From assembly GCF_000721105.1 (NCBI RefSeq), contig NZ_JOEV01000037.1, forward strand, positions 1-64,000: 64,000 nt of DNA, in the 5' to 3' direction. Under the pieces are notes generated by a model that was not told the origin of the DNA, searched no databases, and was given only the letters and a program-made list of their open reading frames with translations. Shown here piece after piece: positions 19,162 to 26,731 of this stretch. This DNA comes from Streptomyces cellulosae (lineage in GTDB: Bacteria; Actinomycetota; Actinomycetes; Streptomycetales; Streptomycetaceae). Both the position numbers and the translations under genes were made by a program. Position 1 is the first letter of the stretch; each line of letters opens with the position of its first letter.

Positions 19162-19280
19162 GCCATCGACATCCCCCATGCTGGGTGGGCAGCGCCGGAT
19201 TGTCCGCTTTGGCGGCGAGCGTGCCGGTGGGGCGCCGGTGATGATGACACTCACGGGGTCTTCCTGGAGACCGGCCTGGA

Positions 19281-19710
19281 TCAGGCGAGGCACGTCAGCG
19301 GACGGCCGCCGTTGTACGTGACCATGTCGGCCAGCGCGGCGGCGACATCGACCGGGGCGCCCGGTGCGGCTCCGGTGAGTTCGGCGTACGGTCCGAGGTC
19401 GGCTTCGTACGCGGCCTGCAGCGGGGACGGTCCCGACGCCGACCCTCTCGGGCGGTCGCCTGGACGAAGCGCAGGTAGTCGAGGACGTCCTCGATGAGTT
19501 GAGGGCCGCCGACCGGACCGTGGCCGGGAACGATGATGTCCGCGCCGAGCGGGGCGACGATGTCCTCCAGCACGCTGATCGCGCCGGCGACGGATCCCTG
19601 GACCAGGAACGGCGTCCCCCCGTTGAACAGGAGGTCACCGGCGAACAGCACCCGACGCTCCGGGATCCACACGAGGGAGGAGTCGTTGGTTGTATGCGCC
19701 GCCAGCACGG
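19281..19710 (-). pseudogene. MBL-fold metallo-hydrolase C-terminal part, frameshifted
   Basis: C-terminal half of a metallo-beta-lactamase-fold hydrolase: AHTTNDSSLVWIPERRVLFA, GDLLFNGGTPFLVQGSVAGA, ISVLEDIVAPLGADIIVPGH and GPVGGPQLIEDVLDYLRFVQ. A frameshift near 19445 moves the end of the protein (PLQAAYEADLGPYAELTGAA, then VDVAAALADMVTYNGGRPLT) to another frame. The N-terminal half with the HxHxDH metal motif is missing. The breakpoint at about 19710 joins it to a truncated acyl-CoA ligase on the same strand. Confidence 0.8.
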
Positions 19711-20615
19711 AACCACCGCCGCCGCCACGCGAAGGTTCGCGGCCAGGCGGGCGACGTCGACCGTGCCGTCGAGTGCGGAGAGCAGACCCCCGTACGTCGT
19801 CGGGACACCGGCGAAGAACGTCACGTCGTGGGCGAGCATGAGACGCAGGGTCGTCGGCGCCTCGAACCTGGGCTGCATCACGATCGTGCCGCCGAAGGCG
19901 AGGGCGCCGTCGTGGATCACGGTCTGGCCGAAGACGTGGAACAGCGGCAACGCGCACAGGTACGTGTCGGGACGCTCGGGGTCGGAGGCGAACAGGTCGA
20001 CGCCGGCGAGCGCGTTGTCGTACACGTTGTGGTGACGCAACTCGGCGCCCTTGGGCCGGCCGGTCGTGCCGGAGGTGTAGAGGACCACCGCGGTGTCGTC
20101 CTCCTCGCTCTCGACCGTCTGGAACGTCACCGGCTGGTCGGTGACGACCGCGGCGTACGACTCCGGCGTCCCGTGCCCGGCCCACGGTGCTCCACCGCCC
20201 TCGATCAGGAAGAACTCGGTACAGCCCTCCGTGGCCTGGAACCCCTCCCACGCGGTCTGGCCGATCGGCAGTTCCGCCGTGCCCTGGAACGCGAGTACGC
20301 CTTCGCGTCGGAGTCGGTGAGGTGGTAGGCGACCTCGCGAGCCTTCAACAGCACGTTCAGCGGCACGACCGCCGCCCCGGCCTTGAGGATGCCGAAGTAG
20401 ACGCTGGTGAAGTGGGGCAGGTTGAGACAGGACAGTGCGACCTTGTCGCCCGGCTGGATGCCGCGCGATACGAGTAGGTTCGCGACCCGGTTGGCCGCGG
20501 CGTCGAGAGCTCTGTAGGTGATGCGGTCGTCACCGAAGACCATCGCGGTGCGCTCCGGGTACCGGGACACGGAGTCCGTCAGCACGCGTGACACGTTGCG
20601 GGTCGGTCTGTGCAT
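19710..20615 (-). pseudogene. Long-chain acyl-CoA ligase, frameshifted and truncated
   Basis: An AMP-forming acyl-CoA ligase that starts normally (NVSRVLTDSVSRYPERTAMV, ITYRALDAAANRVANLLVSR, GIQPGDKVALSCLNLPHFTS), shifts frame near 20305, then continues with VVLYTSGTTGRPKGAELRHH, LCALPLFHVFGQTVIHDGAL and FFAGVPTTYGGLLSALDG. The P-loop-like AMP motif is intact, but the C-terminal 200 or so residues with the catalytic lysine are missing. It ends at the junction with the MBL fragment. Confidence 0.82.
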
Positions 20616-20689
20616 CGGCGTTCTCCCGGTTCTCTGGGTGGTGGGTCTCGTCTGGACCTGGTCCGGAGATGCCATGGGGAGGCTCACCG

Positions 20690-21180
20690 GCTGGAGTGCG
20701 ACCTTTACGCCGGCCGCCCGCCGCATGGTGAGTACGTCGTCGACGACTGCGGCGATGTCGCCGGCGACCAGATGCGACGGGATCCTCGGCCCGGACGGCA
20801 ACCCGAAAGTCGGCGAACTTGATCGCGCGGCGGTGCGCGCGCCTCGGTACTTGTGTTCCGGTGCCCGCCTAAAGTCCAGGACCAGTACGGGGGCCCCGGC
20901 GGCCTTGGCGATATGGCCGGCGAGCTTCCGGTCGACGAACGCCGACGAAAATACGGGACCCCCGGCGTGACTGTGCAGGAGGACGTAGTCGGTGTTGACG
21001 TCGACGGGTTCGCACCAGATACCCAGAACTCCACCCGCGTCCACCTCCCGATAGGTGACGCCTTCCGGCTCCCGCGCCATGAGATGGGAGCTCTCCACCC
21101 GGGTCCGATTCGCATCCAGTTCGGACTCGGGAATCACCATTGCGGCGAAGAAGTCCGCGAACTCGATCGCTCCGGACTCA
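20690..21180 (-). pseudogene. HSL-type alpha/beta hydrolase with internal deletion
   Basis: Start of a hormone-sensitive-lipase-like esterase: HLMAREPEGVTYREVDAGGV, YVLLHSHAGGPVFSSAFVDR and GAPVLVLDFRRAPEHKY. HSHAGG stands at the position of the oxyanion HGGG motif. After the APEHKY motif the sequence jumps to an end-like part (GDIAAVVDDVLTMRRAAGVK), so the nucleophile elbow GDSAGG and most of the core are absent. A DNA deletion of several hundred bases within the gene is the simplest reading. The acyl-CoA ligase remnant follows on the same strand, so the two were probably one operon. Confidence 0.65.
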
Positions 21181-21267
21181 GTTCAACAGCAGCGAACTCA
21201 GACACGTGGCACCTCCATGGGGCCATCTGGGCATACCGGCCCGCCGGGACCGGTATGCCCGGGTTTG

Positions 21268-21558
21268 TCAGGCGGTGAGGGTGGGGTAGTCGGTGTAGCC
21301 GGTTGCGTCGCCGCCGTAGAAGGTGGCGGGGTCGGGGGTGTTGAGCGGCCCGCCGGTGCGTACGCGCTCGACCAGGTCGGGGTTGGCGAGCGCCATGGTG
21401 CCGACGGTGACGACGTCGGCGACGCCGTCTTCGACGTCCTTGGCGCGAGTGGCGATGTCGGTGCCGGCTCGGTTGAGGACCAAGGTGTTCGGCCACAGCT
21501 TGCGGAGGGTGTACAGAAGGTCATCGTCGCCGCCGTGGGCGATGTGCAGGTAGGCGAG
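21268..21558 (-). pseudogene. Old yellow enzyme-type flavin oxidoreductase, C-terminal fragment
   Basis: The last 95 residues of an NADH:flavin oxidoreductase (OYE family): AYLHIAHGGDDDLLYTLRKL, WPNTLVLNRAGTDIATRAKD, VADVVTVGTMALANPDLVER and DPATFYGGDATGYTDYPTL. Everything 5' is missing. The break at about 21558 is immediately followed, on the other strand, by a TetR gene lacking its 5' end, so the deletion removed the intergenic promoter and both gene starts. Confidence 0.85.
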
Positions 21559-21561
21559 GAG

Positions 21562-22062
21562 CGCGGCGTGAACGGCATCAGCGTCGCCGATCTGATGAAG
21601 TCCATCGGGCTGACCACGGGCGGCTTCTACAAGCAGTTCCCCTCCAAGGAGGCCCTGATGGCCGAGGCGGCCCAAGCCGCATTCGGGGACCTTGACCTGC
21701 TCCTGGCGTCGTTCGACACGGACCACGGCGATCACGACACCGCACGCGGCGCCCTCATCGACTACTACCTGTCCACCGAGCACCGCGACCAGCCCGGCAC
21801 CGGCTGTCCCACCGCGGGATTCGCAGGGGACACGGCTCGCGAACCCACAGCCGGGGAAGTGCGCGAAACGTACGCCGCCGGAGTCCAGGATTTCGCCTCA
21901 TGGATGTCCACCGAAACCACCGACGGCCTTCCCATGGTGGCCACTATGGTCGGCGCGATCCTGCTCGCCCGGGCCACGGCCGGCACAGAACTGTCGGAGA
22001 AGATCCTGGAGTCGACCCACAAAGCCCTGACCGCGCCACCGGGCCTTGACCCGGAATCCTGA
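21562..22062 (+). pseudogene. TetR-family regulator lacking its N-terminus
   Basis: The frame begins inside the helix-turn-helix domain (RGVNGISVADLMKSIGLTTG, GFYKQFPSKEALMAEAAQAA) and continues to a normal C-terminal domain (DYYLSTEHRDQPGTGCPTAG, YAAGVQDFASWMS). The first 20 or so residues and the promoter are absent. A GTG at 21568 could start translation, but the first DNA-binding helix would be missing. Its former divergent partner is the flavin oxidoreductase fragment across the breakpoint. Confidence 0.8.
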
Positions 22063-22262
22063 ACACGAGCCAGGCGGCTGGGCCCAACACCGCAGGGCTG
22101 AGCGTTTATTGGGCCCGCCAAGGCGGTTGGTTCCCATGCTTCGGCAAGGGCGTACATCCCGTAACCGATCCTGCGGGGCCCCGCCGCTGCCGCCGCCCTG
22201 ACGTCGGGCCGACGACTGCGCGAGTCGGATGCTCACATCCATGGCATGACTCCGACCCCACC

Positions 22263-22296
22263 TGAGTTTACTTTTATACACCCAGAAAGTAGCGTC
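22263..22296 (+). promoter_or_regulatory. HxlR-type promoter/operator element, copy 2
   Basis: TGAGTTTACTTT at 22263-22274 and AGTAGCGTC at 22288-22296, separated by 13 bases, 68 bases upstream of the quinone oxidoreductase start. It contains the inverted pair TACTTT/AAAGTA. An element with the same two blocks at the same spacing is at 26485-26518. HxlR regulators are known to control quinone reductases. Confidence 0.6.
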
Positions 22297-22363
22297 GGCG
22301 ACCGGGGACCTCCCCGAACCATCACATCGACCACTGAGCCACCCACACAGGAAGGCGGCCGTC

Positions 22364-23377
22364 GTGAAGGCATTCGTCGTCGAGAAGTACGGCAAGGACG
22401 GCGCGCGCGCCGCAGAGGTACCTGAGCCCACCGTCGGAGACCGCGACGTCCTGGTCAGAGTGAGCGCCGCCGGCATCAACCCGCTGGACAAGATGGTCCG
22501 AAACGGTGAGTTCAAGCAGGTCCTGAAGTACAAGCCCCCGTTCGTGCTCGGCCACGACGTGGCCGGTGTCGTGACACAGGTCGGCTCCGCCGTACACGGT
22601 TTCAAGGTCGGCGACGAGGTCTACGCCCGGCCACGCGACCTGCGGGTAGGAGGCTTCGCGGAGTTCATCGCAATCGACGTGGACGATGTCGCGCCCAAGC
22701 CGTCCTCACTCACTCTCCAAGAGGCTGCCGCGGTGCCGCTGGTGGCCTTGGCCGCCTGGCAGGTTCTCGTCGACCGCGCCCATGTGAAGCCGGGGCAGAA
22801 GGTGCTCATCCACGCCGGTGCCGGTGGCCTCGGCTCGACGGCCATCCAGCTCGCCAAGCACCTCGGCGCCACGGTGGCGACGACCACGGACACCAAGACC
22901 GAGGAGTTGGTCAGGAGCCTGGGCGCCGACGTCGTCGTCGACTACACCAAGGAAGACTTCTCGAAGGTGCTGTCCGGCTACGACCTGGTACTGGACTCCC
23001 TGGGCGGAGCGAACCTCGACAAGTCGCTGACCGTGTTGAAGCCCGGCGGCCTGGCCATCAGTGTCGTCGGCCCGCCGGACGCCGGCTTCGCCAAGCAGCT
23101 CGGCGCCCCCGCTCTGCTGGGTCTGGTCATGAACACACTCAGCCGCAAGGTCCGCAAGCAGGCGAAGGCGCTTGGCGTGCGCTACGAGTTCTTCTTCATG
23201 CAGGCCAACGGCTCCCAGCTGCGCAAGCTCGGCGCCCTGTACGACAGCGGGAAGCTCCGCCCGGTCATCGACAGCACCTTCTCGTTCGACCAGACGCTCG
23301 AGGCGATGGCGCACGTCGAGCAGGGCCGTACCAAGGCCGGCAAGGTCGTGGTCTCGATGGTGCCCGACAACGACTGA
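22364..23377 (+). CDS. NADP-dependent quinone/zinc-less alcohol oxidoreductase (MDR)
   Basis: An intact 337-residue medium-chain oxidoreductase of the quinone-reductase branch, which transfers hydride from NADPH to quinones or alpha,beta-unsaturated carbonyls in the cytoplasm. It lacks the structural zinc cysteines. The GroES-like domain reads VRVSAAGINPLDKMVRNGEF and PPFVLGHDVAGVVTQVGSAV. The nucleotide-binding loop is IHAGAGGLGSTAIQLAKHLG with TTTDTKTEELVRSLGADVVV. The GTG start has a strong ribosome site (AGGAAGG). The upstream HxlR-type element suggests induction by electrophiles, but no intact HxlR gene is adjacent; the nearest are at 15849 and 18664. Confidence 0.88.
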   Translation: MKAFVVEKYGKDGARAAEVPEPTVGDRDVLVRVSAAGINPLDKMVRNGEFKQVLKYKPPFVLGHDVAGVVTQVGSAVHGFKVGDEVYARPRDLRVGGFAEFIAIDVDDVAPKPSSLTLQEAAAVPLVALAAWQVLVDRAHVKPGQKVLIHAGAGGLGSTAIQLAKHLGATVATTTDTKTEELVRSLGADVVVDYTKEDFSKVLSGYDLVLDSLGGANLDKSLTVLKPGGLAISVVGPPDAGFAKQLGAPALLGLVMNTLSRKVRKQAKALGVRYEFFFMQANGSQLRKLGALYDSGKLRPVIDSTFSFDQTLEAMAHVEQGRTKAGKVVVSMVPDND

Positions 23378-23480
23378 GACGTGCCGACCACAGGCACTAC
23401 GCCGCGCCGGGCCTTGGTCGAGCCCCCGCACCCGTTGCGTGTCAGGAGCGTGATCACGCCGGACGGACCGTCGGCTCACG

Positions 23481-23532
23481 CAGGCATGGCACCGTCGGCT
23501 CGCAGACAGGCATGGCACCGTCGGCTCGCAGA
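23481..23532 (+). repeat. 26-bp tandem repeat, two copies
   Basis: Two perfect head-to-tail copies (23481-23506 and 23507-23532), unit beginning CAGGCATGGCACCGTCGGCT, with a partial third copy just upstream at about 23467. Noncoding; function unknown. Confidence 0.85.
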
Positions 23533-23564
23533 TCTCGACGCCCATAGCTGCCACATGACTGGCA

Positions 23565-23647
23565 CGTAGCGCCTTCCGCGGCTGACGCATGACTGACTCG
23601 TAGCGCCTTCCGCAGCTGACGCATGACTGACTCGTAGCGCCTTCCGC
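23565..23647 (+). repeat. 34-bp tandem repeat, 2.4 copies
   Basis: Units at 23565-23598 and 23599-23632 and a partial copy at 23633-23647. The unit begins CGTAGCGCCTTCCGC and contains GCTGACGCATGACTGACT. Only one base differs between the full copies. There are no spacers of the kind seen in CRISPR arrays. Confidence 0.85.
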
Positions 23648-23791
23648 TCCCCCTTCCATGAGAGCAGGTCGGCGGGACCACGCGCCCCGTCTCGTCGAAG
23701 CGCGCCCTCCTGCACTGTCGGCCCCTTGCACGAGGCGATGTCCCGCTCACGGCGGACATGTTCGCAGGGGACATGCTCACAGCGGACGTAC

Positions 23792-24802
23792 TCAGGACGG
23801 CAGCGCTCGTCCACCGAGCGACGCACGTTGCCAGTTGGGAGTGCGGTCCTTGTCGACCAGGGCCGCACGGACACCCTCCAGGAAGTCCGGCGTGCGGATG
23901 GTCGTGCGCGTGAGGGCGAGTTCGGTGCTGAGGCAGTCGCGCAACGTGTGCTGCCTGCCCCGGGCCAGCAGGGCGTGAGTCATCTCCAGGCTCTGCGGCG
24001 AGGCGGACTCCAGGGCGGCCGACGCGGTTTCCGCCCAGGCGGTGTCGAGGTGGCGCAGGCGCTTCTCGATCTCGCCGAGGGACGACGCGCCGAAAGCCCA
24101 GTCCACGTCCCCGCGTGCCTCCGCCAGCCTGCTGCCCGCCACCGGGGAACGGCCGGCGAGTCTGTTCAGGACCAGGTCCACCGGGTCGCCGGGGTTGTCG
24201 GCCAGGGCATCCCCGACCGCCTCGAGTCCGTCGACGGGGACGAAGTGTGTGGCCAGCCCCGTGTACAGGGCGTCGGCGGCGTCGAGCCGGTGCCCCGTCA
24301 GTCCCAGGTACATGCCGATCGCGCCGGGCAGCCGCGGCAGAAAGTAGCTGGCCCCGACGTCCGGGAAGAATCCGATCCCGGTCTCGGGCATCGCCAGCAC
24401 GGCGCGCTCGGTGACGACGCGGAATGTGCCGTGGACGGACAGACCGAGGCCGCCGCCCATGCATACTCCGTCGATGAGCGACACGACCGGCACAGGGTAC
24501 TCGGCGATCCGGGCGTTGAGCCGGTACTCGGAGGCGAAGAACCGCTCGCTGGCCTCGGCGTCACCGGCGAGGCTGTGCTCGCGGATCGTGCGGATGTCTC
24601 CGCCGGCGCAGAACGCCTTCGTGCTGGTACTGGCGAGCACCACAGCGGACAGCGGGGTGTGCTCCCACCCGGCGAGCACACGGTCGATGGCGACAACCAT
24701 GTCTGTCGTCAGGGCGTTGAGCGCCTTGGGCCGGTTCAGAAGGATGCGGCCGACGCCCCGGTGGACGTCGGCGAGAATCTCGTCGGCAGTGGTATCAGTC
24801 AT
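23792..24802 (-). CDS. 3-hydroxyisobutyryl-CoA hydrolase (enoyl-CoA hydratase superfamily)
   Basis: A 336-residue crotonase-superfamily protein longer than plain enoyl-CoA hydratases (about 260) and matching 3-hydroxyisobutyryl-CoA hydrolase, a step of valine degradation. Diagnostic parts are ILLNRPKALNALTTDMV, AFCAGGDIRTIRE, SLIDGVCMGGGLGLSVHG (oxyanion hole) and AMPETGIGFFPDVGASYFLP, where the hydrolase keeps the acidic residues, and the C-terminal FLEGVRAALVDKDRTPNW. Valine breakdown ends in propionyl-CoA, which gives a loose link to the propionate-CoA ligase gene four kilobases on. Upstream on the same strand lies an alcohol dehydrogenase fragment. Confidence 0.87.
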   Translation of the reverse strand: MTDTTADEILADVHRGVGRILLNRPKALNALTTDMVVAIDRVLAGWEHTPLSAVVLASTSTKAFCAGGDIRTIREHSLAGDAEASERFFASEYRLNARIAEYPVPVVSLIDGVCMGGGLGLSVHGTFRVVTERAVLAMPETGIGFFPDVGASYFLPRLPGAIGMYLGLTGHRLDAADALYTGLATHFVPVDGLEAVGDALADNPGDPVDLVLNRLAGRSPVAGSRLAEARGDVDWAFGASSLGEIEKRLRHLDTAWAETASAALESASPQSLEMTHALLARGRQHTLRDCLSTELALTRTTIRTPDFLEGVRAALVDKDRTPNWQRASLGGRALPS

Positions 24803-24879
24803 GGGTCGTCATCTCACCATCCGTGCGGACCTGGCTGTCGTCTGTCGTGGCCATCACGTTCCTCGCTCGCCGGATGTCA

Positions 24880-25165
24880 GGCGTAGATCTGCGCGTAGAG
24901 ATCCTGGATCTCGTCCACGGTGGGTACGACAGGGTTGTTGGCGGGGGATCCGGACGCGAGCGCCTGCTCGGCCATGAGGGGCAACAGGCGGAACCACTCG
25001 TCCTTGTCGATGCCGTGGGCTTGAGGGGTGGGCACCTCAAGATCCTGGCACAGGGCTCGGAGCGCCTCCACGAGCTTACCGGCGGCCAAGGCGTCGCTGT
25101 CGCCGTCGGCGGCGACTTCGAGGGCGCGGGCGCAGTCGTCGTACCGGCTCTCGGCGCCCGCCCTG
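24880..25165 (-). pseudogene. Iron-containing alcohol dehydrogenase, C-terminal fragment
   Basis: The last 95 residues of a group III iron-type alcohol dehydrogenase: SRYDDCARALEVAADGDSDA, LAAGKLVEALRALCQDLEVP, KDEWFRLLPLMAEQALASGS and PANNPVVPTVDEIQDLYAQI. The NAD- and iron-binding parts are missing. The break lies just short of a divergent LysR gene, which is complete. This repeats the pattern of enzymes that have lost their promoter-proximal end next to a regulator. Confidence 0.85.
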
Positions 25166-25206
25166 ACTGTGCGGCCCCGCACCCTGTGCAAACAACCACC
25201 AATGGC

Positions 25207-25221
25207 GCACACCCGCTGTGC
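25207..25221. promoter_or_regulatory. Candidate LysR operator
   Basis: Perfect inverted repeat GCACA-CCCGC-TGTGC at 25207-25221, with a further TGTGCA at 25195-25200, all within 50 bases upstream of the LysR start and facing the truncated dehydrogenase. The arrangement fits a LysR binding region. Confidence 0.5.
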
Positions 25222-25244
25222 AGAAATGCAGATACGGTCGGGCC

Positions 25245-26234
25245 GTGCACCGACAATCCCCGGACGGGATCCCTGCCCCGCAGTCGGCCGGCTCCCCTCG
25301 CTCCGTCGATCCGCGCAAACTCCGCGCGGACGATCTGCGTCACCTGCTCGCGGTGTCCCGTACCGGCCGCCTGGTGACAGCAGCCGACGCACTCGGGGTG
25401 GACCACACCACCGTGTCACGCCGTATCGCCGCATTGGAGAAGGGCATCGGCCTTCGCCTCATCGAGCGCGGCCCAGAGGGGTGGACGCTGACGGACGTCG
25501 GCCGGGCCGTCTCGGAGGACGCGCGCGCGATCGAGGAGGCCATCCACCGCGTCGTCGACACCGTGGCGGGCCAGGACTCGCCGTCCCTGCACGGTACGGT
25601 GCGCGTCAGCGCGCCCGACGGCTTCGGCACCCTCTTCGTCACCCCCGCCCTCGTACGGGTGCGCCACCGGCACCCCCAGCTCCAGGTCGAACTCATCACC
25701 GCGACACGGCAGCTCGCCCTTCGCCCGTCCGGTTTCGATCTCGCTCTCGTCATCGGCGTTCCCTCCAGCAGCCACCTGGTGACCGAGCACCTCACCGACT
25801 ACACGCTGGGGCTCTACGCCTGTGACGACTACCTCACCCGGTACGGCGTGCCGAAGACGCCGACCGAACTGCGCGAGCACCCGCTCATCTTCTACATCGA
25901 GTCGATGCTGCAGGTCGGCGACCTCGACATCGAACGCCACCTTCCCGGAATGACCCCCGCATTCTCCTCGACGAACGTCTTCGCGCAGCTCGAAGCCACC
26001 GAGCAGGGGGCCGGCATCGGCGTCCTGCCGGCCTTCCTGACCCAGCGGACGCGACTGCGCCGGCTCCTCGCCGACGAGATCGACATCCGGCTCCCCATCA
26101 CCCTGGCCGTCCGCCGCGAGGCCGTGACGCACCCCGCCGTACGCGTCGTCTGGACCGCTCTACGGCGTGAGGTCGCCGATCGGGCCGCCGAACTGCTCCC
26201 CGGAATGACCGTCGAGGAGCCCCCGGCGCCGTGA
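25245..26234 (+). CDS. LysR-family transcriptional regulator
   Basis: A 329-residue LysR regulator. The DNA-binding domain reads LRHLLAVSRTGRLVTAADAL, GVDHTTVSRRIAALEKGIGL; the effector domain starts near HGTVRVSAPDGFGTLFVTPA and contains DLALVIGVPSSSHLVTEHLT and QGAGIGVLPAFL. The GTG at 25245 is preferred over a GTG at 25218 that would lie inside the candidate operator. The divergent iron-type alcohol dehydrogenase fragment was probably its target, which would leave it an orphan regulator. Confidence 0.85.
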   Translation: MHRQSPDGIPAPQSAGSPRSVDPRKLRADDLRHLLAVSRTGRLVTAADALGVDHTTVSRRIAALEKGIGLRLIERGPEGWTLTDVGRAVSEDARAIEEAIHRVVDTVAGQDSPSLHGTVRVSAPDGFGTLFVTPALVRVRHRHPQLQVELITATRQLALRPSGFDLALVIGVPSSSHLVTEHLTDYTLGLYACDDYLTRYGVPKTPTELREHPLIFYIESMLQVGDLDIERHLPGMTPAFSSTNVFAQLEATEQGAGIGVLPAFLTQRTRLRRLLADEIDIRLPITLAVRREAVTHPAVRVVWTALRREVADRAAELLPGMTVEEPPAP

Positions 26235-26731
26235 ACCCCCGCCGATCCCACTCTCCTGTCCAGCGAGTCAAGTGGCGGTACGTAGCTGGGAGTTGAGTCA
26301 CGCTCGGACCCCGTTCACCGGTCAGGTGCACCGCAGTGTGCCGCCTTCGCGGCCGGTGCGCGACCACCTCCCTGGCGGACTGCCGGCAGCCATGCGCGCA
26401 CCGCCAGGGCCCGCGGTTCGCTCGACACGGCGACTTCACGGAGGCGACAACGGTGCCGACCGGCCCAGTGGGTGACCCCCACCCTGAGTTTACTTTCCCG
26501 AACTCAGTCAGTAGCGTCACGCCAAGCACATCACCCGGCTGCACGCGGCGAAGTGGGCTGCGCCGGATCGGGACCTGACGGCCGGGCCGCCGCACCACCG
26601 CCATGCCGGTGACCGGCCAGCCGAACTACGGCATCATGCTCGACCATGCCGGCCGGCATGCGGTACTTGTGTCCGACACCGTTCCGCACGCAGTCCCACC
26701 ACCGTCCCTCGATGCCACAAAGGAGTGCGCG
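26235..26731. other. Intergenic region with an orphan promoter element
   Basis: About 500 bases upstream of the propionate-CoA ligase gene. It contains the promoter-like element at 26485-26518. The sequence that follows does not encode anything I recognise, so the gene the element once served may be gone. Confidence 0.5.
26485..26518 (+). promoter_or_regulatory. HxlR-type promoter/operator element, copy 3
   Basis: TGAGTTTACTTT at 26485-26496 and AGTAGCGTC at 26510-26518, identical in both blocks and in the 13-base spacing to the element at 22263. It also contains the inverted repeat TGAGTT/AACTCA (26485-26490 and 26501-26506). Confidence 0.6.

Larger units (their letters stand above)
23378..23791. 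other. Repeat-rich intergenic region
   Basis: Stretch between the oxidoreductase and the end of the enoyl-CoA hydratase-like gene. It is dominated by the short tandem repeats listed separately and by loosely repeated GACATG/GGACATGCTCACAG motifs at 23750-23790. I see no gene. Confidence 0.6.

Noticed and set aside
23481..23647. Possible CRISPR array
   Set aside because: The repeats are directly tandem with no unique spacers, there are only two copies of each unit, and no cas gene is present.
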